64,000 nt of DNA from Turritopsis dohrnii (lineage: Eukaryota; Cnidaria; Hydrozoa; Anthoathecata; Oceaniidae), in assembly GCA_027922465.2 (NCBI GenBank), contig BQMF02000376.1, positions 248,001 through 312,000 of the forward strand. Reading direction: 5' to 3'. Positions 32,479-45,685 of this stretch are shown piece after piece. How positions within the stretch are numbered: the stretch's first letter is position 1; the number at the start of each line of letters is the position of its first letter. The translations under genes and the position numbers were made by a program. A model generated the notes under the pieces. That model saw nothing but the letters and a program-made list of their open reading frames with translations. It was not told the origin of the DNA and ran no database searches.

Positions 32479-35400
32479 AACGTTTTCTTCGTCTTCCTCT
32501 CTCTTGTGTGTTTTCCGACACTATTTTGCTATTTTTATGGATTTTTTTTATAGGAAAATCTAAAAAAATACAAGTAAAATACTTGTATAATCATAACAGT
32601 ATACTAATATATATATATATATATATATACTAATATCTATGAGGAAACGTAGGAGAAACAAGGATATCAGTTAAAGATCCTGAAAAATATAACAACATAA
32701 TAAAAACTAGAGGGATATCACCATCATCAATATCGACAAATTACACGTTCACATCAGAAAACCGAGTCTTGTTATCAGAATCTTTTTTCATTTCTCTTTA
32801 TTTTTTATCATCTCTTTGTCGATCGTATTAAAAAAACAAAAACTACTGATGTCCATTTAAATTTTTTTGCTTTAAAAAGATAAAAAAAACAACAAAAAAA
32901 CTGAAAGCATCAGAACAAATGAATTAAAAAAGACAATGAAATTTGATCACCAATCTTTTTTTTATAACAGTCATGGCGAAAAAGAACAATTTTATAATTA
33001 ACAAACATAGCTACAACAACAAAAGGAATAAAAGAGATAAGTTAATAACATTAATTTCATTGGTGATGCTTTTCAAAACACTTTGAGCTCTCCTTTGTAA
33101 TGGTCAATAAAAATACCCTTATCTATCTAAAGTGTTAAATAAAATGACACTGTGTAGGAGTGGTAACAGTGATGATTAGTCACATTTGTGTGAATGACGT
33201 ATTCGTTATGAAAACGTGTTATTGATATTGAGTCGATATTTTGAATTGAGTAGCCCACATCCTTTTTTTCTTAAAGCGAGGAAGATCATTCATAATCATG
33301 ACGAAACAACCCACACCCAATTATAATTACGAAAGCCCAACAATTAAATAATCGGTAACAACAGATCCATTTGAAAATATTCCCAGCAATCAAGATAGAT
33401 TTGTGAAATACGCGAGAAATTATGACAAAATGTAGTCTTTCAAATATTCCATATTTCTCAAGTGAAAACACATTGATGCTAGATCTTTCTAACAGGGGGC
33501 CATCTAATATATAGTTAAGTCAAATAAGTTCCCCCGTCGCAGAAAAAAAATATCCAGTTTATTGCAAATTGAGCAGAGAACTGAACACAAACTCATTAAT
33601 GACGAATACATAACAATCTCTCGAATACATAAGAGACGTTATTCTTCGATAGTCAGATGTAAAAACACTTTATATATATTGCGAAAGAAGATTTGAGAAA
33701 GTCAACACCACATATTTGCATAAGAAATCAAGTTTGATGCAATGTACTGAAAAAAAATAACACCACTGTAAACGAAGAATGGAGAGAGAGGAAACAAAAA
33801 AAACAAGATGTGCAGGTGAAAGAATAAAATTTAAATAGAAATAAATAATAAAAAAGAAATAATGAAAAAAGGAAAATATAATAATTCGTAATGTAAAGTA
33901 AAATGAATAAAATGGCAAATTATTTCTTTCTCCTTTTTTTTCTTCTTCTGTAAGAAGATAAGATTTTTCTTTCTTTCTATTTTTCACATATACTTCTTCA
34001 TGTATTATTTACTTTCTCGAGAATTCAGTTGGTCGAAAATTTAATTCAACTTTTAAGAATAACATATGATATTGAATACAAACACAAAATTAGTTGAAGA
34101 AGTAGTACTAGTCCCAGACCCCTAGAATTTATCGAATATTTTTCTCAAATATTTTCTTCATTTTGTTATGTTTTCTTCTTTAAAGAAAATTTTAAGAGCA
34201 GAAAAACTTACCTCTTTATGAACAGGTTAAGAGCAAAAAAGTAAAAATAATAAACCAAATGAACGATTCTGGTATTATTTTTTTTACTGATAACGAAGCT
34301 CTTGTACTTGATGAAGAGCCATTACATGGTATATCATTATGTGAACTTCATAGTGATTGTGCTTCAAGAATCGATTTTCTGTCTTCAATATAAAGAATCA
34401 CGAAATTCTCTTAATAAGTTCTAAAGATCAGAAACTTTTTTCAAAAACTGAATAATCACGCAGTGATTGAACAACTTTCCCCGTCTAACTTTGAATAATG
34501 TATTCTTGCGTAGAATTCAACCGGTGGTACTGAAATCATGCTCAAGGTTCACTGAATTTTTATTGCTGGCAAAAAATATTATGAGACATTTCGGGCAGTT
34601 TCTTTAATTTCATCTAATTAAATCAACAACTTCAAGAGAAGAAGAAACATTGCGTTGTACGTAAGGAGTGGAAATAAAACCAAAATAGGTGAAGGATAGG
34701 TAATGTTAGAACCAAAAATGAAAAGAAGAAAGGTGATAACCGTACCGTAATAAGGTCACATAGAATGTCGAAAAAATGCTGAAGATTGTTTTCTTTTCTT
34801 CCTTAATATGTGTCAGAGAAATTTGAAAACAGACTTAAAATCCAACTTATCAATATGTCTGTTTACAATATAAGAGCAGTTTAATATAAGGAAAATTATG
34901 TAAGCGTATTGATGAGATCAGCAAAAGATAATTAAAAAAACCCGAATATATTGCTTCCATGTGATTTAAACTATTAGCATTTATCAAATCATGAGGCCAA
35001 TCAACTAACCAATCAACCAACCACATTGCTCTACCGATCAGAAAAACATGAGAAAATAACTTACTTCAAGACTGCATTTAATAAAATAACTGAGAGGCGA
35101 CGACAATTCGTTGCTTCGATGCTGTTGGATAATGCCAAAGGATTAACAAACCTTAAGTCTCTTTTATAATTGTTCATGTGTCAATCCAGAAATTCCCTTT
35201 TACACTTTCGATTTCAACTTTCATGATAGGGTATTTCCCCTTTTCTCGATTCAAGATTTCAATTAAACTTTCCCTTCATTCGTTGTTAAGTCACTTCAAA
35301 TTACCCTTCAAAAAAACCTTTCAGAATAAAATCAAATAAGTCATGAAGTGTTCACTGTCCAATGATTGGAACTGCTTTAAAAGGTCCTTATATGTTCTCA

Positions 35401-36410
35401 TTACAACTTGGTTCAAATCATTACTTTGGTTTCCGTCTATCACCTTAATTAACAAACGATGACTTTGCGATGATGGAAACTTGAAGGGTTATGGAAATGC
35501 AATTATATTCAATGACATCCGCCATTTTCTTTTGAAAACAATTCAGAAGCACCAATAAAAACATCCGTAGATGATTAAGCAGCTGTTATCCAGGTGATAA
35601 GGATAGTTAGCGGTTCCCTTTAGTATGATTTTAATTTCGATGCTTCCATCGAGCAAGACAAATGTTTTCCCTTCCTCGTGAACTCTTCAATCATGAAATA
35701 TTTATATCCGGAAGTGTTAAGATCTCTTGACGCCTATGTCCATTTAAATGTTTGACCATTCTCAACAAAGACAACAAACGCTTACGTCATTTGTTTATGA
35801 ATTACAGTTAAACTTGTTGTCACGTGATGTAAACAAACGAGATTTAAAAGGATAGTCTATGAAGAATTGCTGTATTTAGCGATGAATGGTGAATAAAACT
35901 TTTTTTTATAATAATCACCACGATAACAAGTGAGCTTATGAAAGATTAAAACGAAACAATGCTCGTCAAGGATTCATGAAAGAGCTCTTAAAAGCAAAAT
36001 ATAAACACTGACACACAAGACTTTACTATGGTTATTATGGTTACGTAACTGAATGAAAATGGCACAGTGGGAATCTGTTTAGGAAAACAATTAATAAAAA
36101 ACTAGCCACGAGGCAAATTAATTTAGATCTCTTTTAAAATCCGCCGTCGTCGCTATGTATGAAAGAATTGAAACTAGGAGAATCCTTGTACCATACAACA
36201 ATGCCGACATTGTTCCCAAAATAGTGATGTTTTGGTTAACGGAAAGCTGAGACGTTTTAAAATAATCGAGACTTCGCTCATCGCAGGGGTTTTTCTAAAA
36301 AAGTTAACAACTCGAACGAAAATTGTTTATACATCTTTGAAAAAGAGCCAAAACATCCCGCCTATCTGATAGAACATTATCGTAAACCTATAATGAAAAT
36401 AATATTTAGA
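32479..36410. other. Gene-free stretch upstream of the BTG/Tob gene
   Basis: Very AT-rich, with a (TA)n run at about 32605-32630 and many A- or T-runs. Almost no open frame exceeds 60 codons, so an unseen multi-exon gene is unlikely. It should contain the BTG/Tob promoter and possibly distal elements, but I cannot point to specific sites. Confidence 0.5.
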
Positions 36411-36550
36411 AACTTCATTTTATTTCTTGATTTTTATTCTAAAATCACTCAAGACATTTCGATCATTGTCAATTGACAATGGTCGCTGGATAGTGATCGA
36501 AATGTTCTGAATGATTTTAGCATAAAAATAAAGAAATAAAATGAAGGTTC
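36411..36550. repeat. Palindromic MITE-like element
   Basis: Two arms of about 65 bp are imperfect inverse copies around the core CATTGTCAATTGACAATG. Both arms contain AACATTTCGATCA-like and TTCATTTTATTTCTT-like segments. It would fold into one long hairpin. No coding capacity. Confidence 0.8.
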
Positions 36551-37584
36551 TGTATCATTGCCCAAAACAACACAATTTCATATTGTAAACCTACCATAAT
36601 ACCTCACCATAAAATGTTCGTGTTTCGTCAGCAACCAGCAATTGTTCTTATACTAGATGAACCTCAAAATGTTTGTTGTCAGTATAATTTTTGAAGTAAA
36701 GGAACTTTTCAAAACCCTTCCAAATAAATAAATCAACAATACTTTCTAATATTTATACTTCAAACCAACAATATGTTAATGACGTCATCGCTTAATCATT
36801 ATAAGGAGTAATCTTTCTGAAAATAAAATGATTTATTGTGACTTCAAACCACACAGTCTCCAGAAGTATTACTAAAAGCAGCATGATAATCTCGTCAAAA
36901 CTGTAAACCTGAGTAGAGTTCGAAAATATAATGACAAAGAGGATAATGAACAGCTAGAACTGTGTGAATGATGTAAATTTCTCCACACCTCACTTGTGTA
37001 GTTGCACGCACACGATCACATAACAACAGACGACCGCGGTCACACACACCATATCTTTATAGTCGGAATATCTACCATTCTACGTGTTATTAAAACGCCA
37101 CACAATAACATCATGTAACGATCACTAAGCCAAGTATTCTTTGACTTCTATAACTAATACTATCAAAGCAAAAACTCAATTTAAACTATTGAGATGAAGA
37201 TGATGCAAGATTTCACTATCACATCTTTTTTGCTGACAAATGCTTTAATAACGTTCGAGAAAAATCTAAATCTAATTCACTATAACTTGAAAAATATAAT
37301 ATCAATGAATAAAACAATACTGATAGTAAGATAAATGGCGAGGAAACAACATCTTTCCATTTTACCATAAACCCTTGTATTTCTTCTCTAAGTTCTCTTC
37401 ATACAGTTATGATCTGACAAAAAAATAGTAATTTGTAAAAGTAATTTGTAAAATAAATTCTTTTCAAGCTGACGGGATGGCACGATCCAAAAACGTATCT
37501 TGGAACTGTCCTTCTCCTATGGTTGAATAATGGATTTCCTCCTCAAAAATTCTAATTTTTGATTTTCAATTTTCAATTTCGGTA
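36551..37584. other. Gene-free stretch
   Basis: AT-rich; nothing recognised. Confidence 0.5.
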
Positions 37585-37977
37585 CACGCTTTTTTTTATA
37601 AGAATGGTGTTTTTTCGTTTCATGATGAATATTCTTAACTTTTTAGCCAAAATCATCCATCCTTATATATTCTTAAGGCCGTACCTAACTTTTCGTGCCC
37701 AGAAACAAAAAATAAAATTCAAAATGCAAAAAAGGGGTAAAACATAGCACCTGCAGCAATGGAGAGCCACGTGAGAGAATGTTTACATTGATAATTACAA
37801 AAAAAAATAGCACCTACATACAAAACAAAATGAATAAAATGAAAAATAAATTTTGAACTCACAAAATCTTAATATCAATATTAATATTAATGTCAATATT
37901 CTTAAGACATTCTTAACTTTTTGGCCAATTTCATCTTGAACATTCTTATAAAGCTTATTCTTATAAAAAAAAGTGTG
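37585..37977. mobile_element. MITE with CACGC-type ends and TA duplication
   Basis: The left end CACGCTTTTTTTTATAAG and right end are inverse copies with one difference, flanked by TA on both sides (37583-37584 and 37978-37979). It is the same family as the second shell of the nest at 42121-46176. The interior is AT-rich with the motif TATTCTTAA and no coding sequence. Confidence 0.72.
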
Positions 37978-40900
37978 TATTATGTAACACTCGTCACGAA
38001 TTGTTATACTCAGATGTTTTTTCATCAACCAATCTTTTTACACTGCTATGAGAAACTTCATCTGTAATGACATGTCACACCATGAAATCAAATTACAACG
38101 ACATGCAGAAATCTACCACATCTTAAATCTATTTTCATGAGATTCGTAATATCAAAGTTGAGTAAAATCGAAAGATTGAGTAGAAATAGACTCTATTGCA
38201 TTTGACGGATGCAGATTATCAACTGATATAAGCATTCTATTTGGTTGCTATACCAACCTAACTCACAGATGACAAACCCTCCTTTGCGTGAACTAAACTT
38301 CACTTACCAATGCAATATTATGTTGATTCACAGCAAAGTAATCTCTCATTATAATAAAGATCCTTTCTAGTCTACAAAAGGATGTTTCTGTCCAGCAAAT
38401 CACGATTGAATGATTCCGTTGCTAACTCTTTATTCACTGATTTCACAACTTTAAGTAACTCTCTATTTGACAATTCCCCAAAGAAAAGCTCGATATACTT
38501 TCTTCTTTGGAAGCGAGGCTAAAATCTAAATCTTTGAGAATCAGAGAGTTACAAATCATTGCTCTGAAAATTAAAATGGAAACTCAAAAAAAAAACACAA
38601 CAATACAAATATTAATATAATGGTTTTCTCTTCCCCAGAACAAAATATGAAGGACTTGGAATAAAGATAAGACTTGGTAACGAGTTTCTCTTCCTCAGCA
38701 ACCATATCAATATGTTGATAGTGGTGATAAGAATTCTCTTTTTTCTTGTAGTTCGCATATTTGTTTTTATAATATCTAATTTCTATGAATCGATAACAAA
38801 GTTATTGAAGCTTTTCTGCAAATATTGAAATAAAAGTGATGAATTCAAAAGAATTCGAAAATTGAAAAGAAGAAACCTCAGTAGTGACTTCAGGAAACGT
38901 GTTCAAACGTACAGAGATTAATTATCTCCAAATCTTAACAGTTTTCTAAAGGTAGGTGTGAATTAAATATATTGCTTTAACAAAAGACTTTTAATGACAT
39001 CACACGCGTTTCTAATTCAAGCAGATGAAAATCAATGTGTGGAGGGATTAACGGAAAATTCTTTTTCTTTCGTTCCTTTTGTTTGGCAAACAATAAGAAC
39101 TCCACATCTGAGTCGAAACTCGTGAAAAAAATAAATTTGGAAACATTTCATTGTTTTGTTGGATTGGAATGAGTTAAATGCCTTTTATCATGAATTAATA
39201 ATCACCCATAAGGCTTTGTAAGAAAACCCATGTTAAATTTAATATGACGCCAACAAATTATGTCTGAGAACCTATGAGAACCAACATGAAATATGACGTC
39301 ACTGACCTCATTTCTATTCAGGGAGTTAATTATGCAACAAAGAAGCACACCGACATGCAGATTTTATTTTCTTCAAATGACACAATCAAAAAACCAATAT
39401 TTATTTACCATCTCAACATAAAGACTTTTTCTTTGAGAATTTTTTTTTCTGGAACCAAGACATTCGTTATTCATTGATGTGACTAATTTGTCAATTCTTC
39501 AAAATATCGATTTAGTTCTGCAAGACAGTTTTCCTTTTTTTTTTCGTCATTAAAACAACTATTTCTTATAAAAAAAACTTTTTACATTCAAATCGAAGAA
39601 AGTCATTATAAAGCGTAATCTTCAAACGTCTAAAGAGTTTCTTTGCTTTAAACACAATATGATTTTACGCCCCACTTTCCTCAAGTGCTTTAAGTTTTCA
39701 AGTGTAATGTAACCGAACACTTTCGTTATTCTAGTCAGTGCGATGTATTAACATCGTTAAGTTCAACCACACCGACTGTAAAGGACGATTATCTCATGAA
39801 ATTAAAAAAGTTCACAGAAGATTTTGGACATGAAGGTAAGGCAGTGTTGGTACTTATTGAATGTCTAGATAATTAAGGACAGAAGATACACAGTACATAA
39901 CTATTGTAAAGGAAACGGCAAATAAAAAGAACACTGAACATCAAAGGTGGCCGCTTCAATACCGACAGCTGTGACGACAGTACTGACGTCGGATTTGTTG
40001 TCGTTTATTAGATTAAAGATGTCAGATGGTTTCAGCGTGAAAGTTGCTTCTTCGTTTATAAAAGAAACGTGCAAGTTTGAGTTACTTATCTATCCTGGTC
40101 TCATTGCGAAAAAGTCATGTATCCAATCCTATTCAGCATCTGCAACACATCTCCATAATATTCTTCGTGTTTGTGGAGTGTGCAAGTAGATAATAATGAT
40201 TATGAAAAGGTTTGGCTTGCTTGTTGAATGGGATATTTCTTTCTTTCGAGTCAAACACAATCCAAAAAAGCATTTCTATCAAAACGAACCTATTAAACTT
40301 TTTCAATAACAACTTTTTCTGAATTCAAACTAGTATTGAACGTTCAGCATAATTGTTTTGAATCTATGTACCGAATGCACGAAATGGTGAATGATTTATT
40401 GAAAGGCTCTATAAACAGGTGTGCACGAACTTCACACGGTGTTCTTTCATAATCCATAATGTCAGTTTCTCTTTCGTGTTAGTAAAAAATAAAAGAATTA
40501 CAGAACGATGTTGCGTGTTGTTTTCTTGACATTTATCATTAATAACAATAAAGTAAAATAATTACTTCATAAAACATTTAGAGCAAAAAGGTTATGAACT
40601 CGATTGTGACCGTGTATACAATAAATTTAATTTTAGATATTATTACCAAATATAAATAAAAAAGGAAAAACAGAGAAAAAGACATGAAGATAAAACGAAC
40701 TAAACATAATTATCATGAACTACTTCTTTCTAATTTTTATTTCAAGGGATGATAGAAAGAAACAAAACTAGAAAACAAATTACAGTTAAGATAGAATCGC
40801 TTCTTCAACAAATGTAGAAGAAGGTTGAAACGACAGTTTTTCATATCAACATTTCTTCCTACACAAACTTACAAAATGAACTCATAAAAGAAATTATTAA

Positions 40901-42071
40901 TAAATTTGGAATAAAACTTTATGTTTGTGTCAATGAAAAACCACTCCACAGAAGATTCCAGCTTTAGGAAAATTAAACATATATAAATATATATCTTCAG
41001 TTTTTAAATGTGCAAAAACTAAATGGATGTTATATATGAAAAAAAATTGTACGACAATATATTTAAAAACAACTTACGTTTCGAGCGAAACCTCTATCCA
41101 CAGATCCTTTCAGTATTTCTTCACAACTACGATAAAAATAGTATCGTACAGTTTTTCATACGAAAAGAAAACAAGCGTGGCACGATATACAATATTTTAT
41201 TGTGTATGTGTTATGATAACTTTTCTATTGTTGATAAAAATTTTAAAGAGCTTCCAACCATAATAATACGATAATGAATGTTCTGCGCATGTGCGATGTT
41301 ATAGATTATTATGAGCATGCGCATTAGATAGGTAAACACTTAATTAAACATGACTTCTTCGATGTATTTAAATTTGTTTTGAACGCGGTGTGTTTTAATT
41401 TTCAGCATAATTAAGGAGATCATAACGTCAAAAAATTGCGCGCCACTTTAACGATCAATAGTTTGGCGGGAATTAATTTTATTCTTTGGAGGTTCAGAAA
41501 AAAAACATAGATATGTTATAAATAAAATAAAATATCTATGTTTTTTTATACCTATACTATACACAACGTTTTTGCAGTTAAACCCAGTTGCTGGGACCTT
41601 ACATAAGTCTAACTTGACATCCTTGTTAAATTCATCCTTTGTTAAATAGTCTTGTGACTATGTTCTGAGGTAAAAACTAACTTGAGTCTGTTTTCATTTC
41701 ATGGTCAGGAGTTTTTTTCTTCTTAAGTTTGGATGTCAGGCCAAGCTCTAGCTGGATTCCCAGTTCTAAGATATTCTTAATAGGCTTGCTAATGCTGTTG
41801 TTGGGAAACAGTTCATACAATACAGCTGAAGAGACTTTCTATCAAAGCATCTGTTGATGTTTTTTTATTCAGGCAGATCACCGCACATCAGCTGATTCTT
41901 TACATAACCATGTCATCTGATCAAACAAAAGAATCGATGTGAAAAAGATTTCATGATTAAAAGACAGCAGTTAATTATGCTCACGTGACAGCATAACAAC
42001 CAATACGATCTGATACATTCTTGGAATCATGTTTCGTTTGTTGTTTTATACACAATTACAGTGAATGAAAT
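37978..42071. other. Gene-free stretch
   Basis: About 4.1 kb of AT-rich sequence. A hairpin with arms containing AAAACATAGATAT lies at about 41498-41548. The frames at 39947-40189 and 41023-41274 do not resemble known proteins and lack a supported start or splice context. Confidence 0.5.
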
Positions 42072-42550
42072 CAACCTAGTACTCAGGGTTTCTTGCCTTT
42101 GATAACCGAAATATCGGATACACGCTTTTTTTTATAAGAACAATTTTATACGAACACGAGCCTCAGCTTTGGCCAAAAAATAAGACAAAATAAGAACAAC
42201 CTGAGGCTCAAATCAATGTTTCAAAAATTAAGAACAGCCTAAGCCTGAATTTTCTTATAAAATAAGAACAACTCATTAATGAACAACTCATGACGTAAAT
42301 TCTCTCACTGGGAAATGGTTTAGAAGTTGTTTTTTTTTTCAACTTGCATACTCATATCGAGTCTTTACCGTACAGCAATCATGCTTTTAAACAGTTGTTT
42401 TTAAAAGATTTAGTAATTCGGGGTAAAACGAGCCAACGGGGTAAAACGAGCCAATGTAGATACAACCTTCTCGTTCTGCGTTCGGTAGATTAGTATGATT
42501 GTAAATATGGTACCCACGGATAGTTGCATAACTTAATCAAAGTAATCAAA

Positions 42551-44490
42551 GGTAGATGCTAAATGGTGTACGATTCCGTACTTACAACTCGACATAATAT
42601 AATTTTAACTCGAAATTATTACAGCTTTTCGAGGAGCGAAAAGAAAAGCTCATATGGCACAAATTCAATTTCCGCGCACAACAGCGAAACATTTTCTTAC
42701 TGTAAGGGCATGCTGAATTGACTTTCATATTTTAACTGCGCAAGAAATTTCAAAGGTTCGTAAGGGATCAGTACGAGTGAGTACGAAAAAAAATCTTTCA
42801 ATGGCTTTTTTCAATGACTTCCAACTTTATTACAACTAGTGCACTTCCATATTTTGCTGTCCTTATCATTCTTAAAAACTTTAGCCGGTATTTTTTCACA
42901 GCGTTTATGGTGGTACCATTCGTTACACGAATTGCAACATGCCATGAAAAAACCTACATCTTTTTCAATGTCTTCTTCGAAAAAAGGTTGTCGACACGTG
43001 CAATAAATTTCAACATGCGTCATCAGTTGACGACTTCTCCGCACCCGCTTTTGATTTCTCGGAAAGCAGGACATTTCTTTCGCTTTGAGGCATCGAACTA
43101 AATGCTTCCTCATTTGCCTATCGTCATAACTAATTTGGTGAGGGTCATTCCCAAATGCTTTGTCTGTAGCAATGGCAAATAACCCACAGTCAACGGAGTT
43201 GTTTTGCTGCACACTTCGTTGTAACAGTTTAATTATTGGACCAGTAGGGCGACACATCTCCTGCTATTTGCCGCACCAAATGATTTGTCAGACTTCTGCC
43301 GTCTACAAAATGCGAATCATATAGAGAAACTTCATTCTCCTCATCACTGGCAACTGCTACCCAATGATTTGCTCCAGTATGCAAAATTTGAACGAAGTTG
43401 CTTTTCATACAGGAGAACTTAACCAGGCTAGACGTAAATTCAAAACCCTTCGTTTGTGGAAACTGCTTGTGGAGCAAATGATGGGCAAGGTCAATTATTT
43501 GATCATCAAGTTGTCCACCATCTTCAATAGTGCTGATCATTTTGGGAGTCAGTTTGTCGGATAATGGGTGTTTGTCAGTGCAACTTTCGATTGCAGCAGT
43601 TACAATAACCTCGTCATTTACAGAATTTGCATGATCGGGTTCGGATTTACTAATAATAACCTCCATGGCTACATCATTCGTCGATTTTTTTGTATTATCG
43701 TAAACTTTTCTTACAGCCACGACAGTAGATTCATCGGGTATCATTACTTTCGCGCGATAAAACTGCCGCATCATTTCAGCTTTCGCACCAAACCGTCCAG
43801 CATATGGATGAGCCTTTTTAAGCTGTTTTAGGTCTTTAGTGTTTGACTCCACCTTTTCCTTCTTCTTTTCTGGCGAAAGCACGATAAACTGATCGTCAGT
43901 GATTTTGTTTAAATGCTCTTTCATCGAAAGCAAAATACCAACGTTAGAATAGTATGCGAATTCAGAATCCTCATTAATTCGAAATATTACCTTTTTAAAA
44001 AATTTAAGAATTAAAGAATTTAGCCACCTTTTTTTAAATGTTCAACAAATGTTTTTATCACTTTCGAGCTTCTCAAATAATCATCATTTTGATCTCTTTC
44101 TAAACAAGGAAGGAAGACACCACAAAAAATCAACATCATTCCATTTAAAATTTTTATTGATAAAAGTTTTACGTACTTTTTCGTTTGATATTCTTTGTGT
44201 TCCTTGCCTTTCTTTCCCACTTTCTTATTTGTTCGCTACTAAAATCGTCGTCCGACGACGATGAATGTAAATAATCGTCCATGATAAGAAAAAACGTTTG
44301 CAAAAATTATTCCTTCTGCAACAAAAATCGTGTTGTATATCCAACACGTGCTTTCGTTTCGCGTGCATTAGAGAATCGTATCTACGGGGAAGATCATATT
44401 TTCTCTGTCGTAGATACTCTTAGGTGAACTCGCCAAACAAGAAACATGGACGAGTGAAAGTACGGAATCGTACACCATTTAGCATCTACC
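42551..44490 (-). mobile_element. Innermost element: Mutator-like, 9-bp TSD, carries Ulp1-PHD gene
   Basis: Perfect inverted ends of about 33 bp begin GGTAGATGCTAAATGGTG (42551) and end with the inverse at 44490. GTAATCAAA occurs directly outside both (42542-42550 and 44491-44499), a 9-bp duplication as made by Mutator-like elements. The 1,940-bp element has room only for the Ulp1-PHD gene; no Mutator transposase is present. It lies a few tens of bases upstream of the PSQ gene's first exon. Confidence 0.88.
42811..44282 (-). pseudogene. Ulp1-like cysteine protease with PHD finger, one frameshift
   Basis: C48 (Ulp1/SENP) proteases remove SUMO-like modifiers; Mutator-type elements in plants also carry them (family knowledge). 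The main frame is 43229-43933, continuing at 42811-43257 after a one-base shift near 43245. The catalytic set is readable: His in HTGANHWVAVA, Asp in VSLYDSHFVDG and Cys in NNSVDCGLFAIA. The C-terminus is a C4HC3 PHD finger (IYCTCRQPFF, CNSCNEWYHHKRCEKIP, IWKCTSC). Likely 5' exons are 44177-44282, starting at an ATG with an acidic serine stretch, and 44028-44099. A continuation into about 43977-43934 is open, but its phase does not fit perfectly, perhaps owing to an A-run. Apart from the frameshift it looks recently functional. Confidence 0.72.
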
Positions 44491-44546
44491 GTAATCAAAG
44501 CGAAGTACAGTCAGACAGCTGGAGAAGAGCATGAAAAATTGAAAAA

Positions 44547-45685
44547 AGTAAGTGTATCCCTCCATTTTTTTTGCTGACCGCTAATTTTTATAATCATGCG
44601 AGTTAAGAAAAACCTCTGTAGATCTTTATTCACCTAGTTTTGGGGTATAATGTTTATTAAGTTATTAAGTATAAGGACTCTGTTTTTCACTCCTGGAAGT
44701 CCTTTTTCACCAGATTTTTACTATTTATGAAACTTTTGATGCTTTCAAGAGCTACTGAGGTGGGGGTAAAACGAGCCAGAAGTATTTCCTAACTATCAAT
44801 AACACTTTCCAACTTGTTTATCGTAATTTAAAATGCTTTGTGCTTAAGCTAACTATAGATGCTTCATGCAAAATAAGCTTCTAAACTGTTGCTGTTACAT
44901 ATATGAGATTATGCTTATTAAGCTGTTACAGCATTTTCCCAATAATACCTATCTTTCTTCTTTTAGTGGTGAGAAATTATGTACGCAAAACAAACCGTGC
45001 AAACTGGGATGAGAATGGAATGTGTGCAGCTATAAATGCTGTAAAAGAAAAAACCATGTCTCTTGGAAAAGCAGCTGTATCATATGGTGTTCCAAAAGAA
45101 GCATTACGACGCAGAGTCAATGGAATGTTAACTCTAAATAAGCCAAGCGAAAATAAACTTGGATCTCGAAGAACTGTGCTAAGCGAGAAAGAAGAGTTGG
45201 ATCTAGTCAAATACATCAAAGACTTAGATGAGGCATTTTATGGTATTACCATAGATGAACTGAGGAAAGTTGTTTTCGAATATGTGATCAGAAAAAACGT
45301 TAATCACCCATTCAATATGGATAAAAAAATGGCCGGTCGTGATTTTGTTGAAAAACCGAAATCAAGAAGATCGGAAGAATCTGAAATAATAACTGGTACG
45401 CCATATAAAAAACGATTAGTCGAACTTCAAAACACTAGAAAAAAAAAGCCTGCTCCCAAAACGATGGGGCGTAAGTGTAAGCAAAGTAAACAAAAACAGA
45501 AGAAGAGAAAAAGTTCTAAAACAAATTCCAATGAAGATTATGAATGTGTTATGTGTGGTCGATTTTGGAGTGAATCCATGGAAGGCGAACCTTGGATAAA
45601 ATGTGAAAAATGTGATATATGGTTACATGAAGAATGTGCCATTGTTTCTCATGAGACTAATTTTATTTGTGAGATGTGTTTGTAA
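44547..45685 (+). CDS. PSQ-PHD protein: pogo-type transposase lacking its DDE domain
   Basis: The first exon ends in A at 44547 before GTAAGT. The second, 44967-45685, begins TG GTG, so splicing creates the ATG. The resulting N-terminus MVRNYVRKTNRANW fits the start I remember for PSQ-type pogo proteins. The 239-residue product has a Pipsqueak helix-turn-helix at about 12-60, then the start of the second DNA-binding region to MAGRDF (about 127). It then jumps to a lysine-rich C-terminal region and a PHD finger (CVMCGRFW, IKCEKCDIWLHEECA, FICEMC). The whole DDE catalytic region is missing at about 45348. It should still bind DNA and chromatin marks but cannot catalyse transposition. The frame is intact. 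Confidence 0.75.

Noticed and set aside
33670..33987. 105-codon minus-strand frame rich in Phe, Ile and Tyr
   Set aside because: Low-complexity translation of AT-rich DNA; resembles a membrane protein only by composition.
39947..40189. 80-codon frame upstream of the nest
   Set aside because: Starts with GTG rather than ATG, has no family resemblance, and no splice context could be supported.
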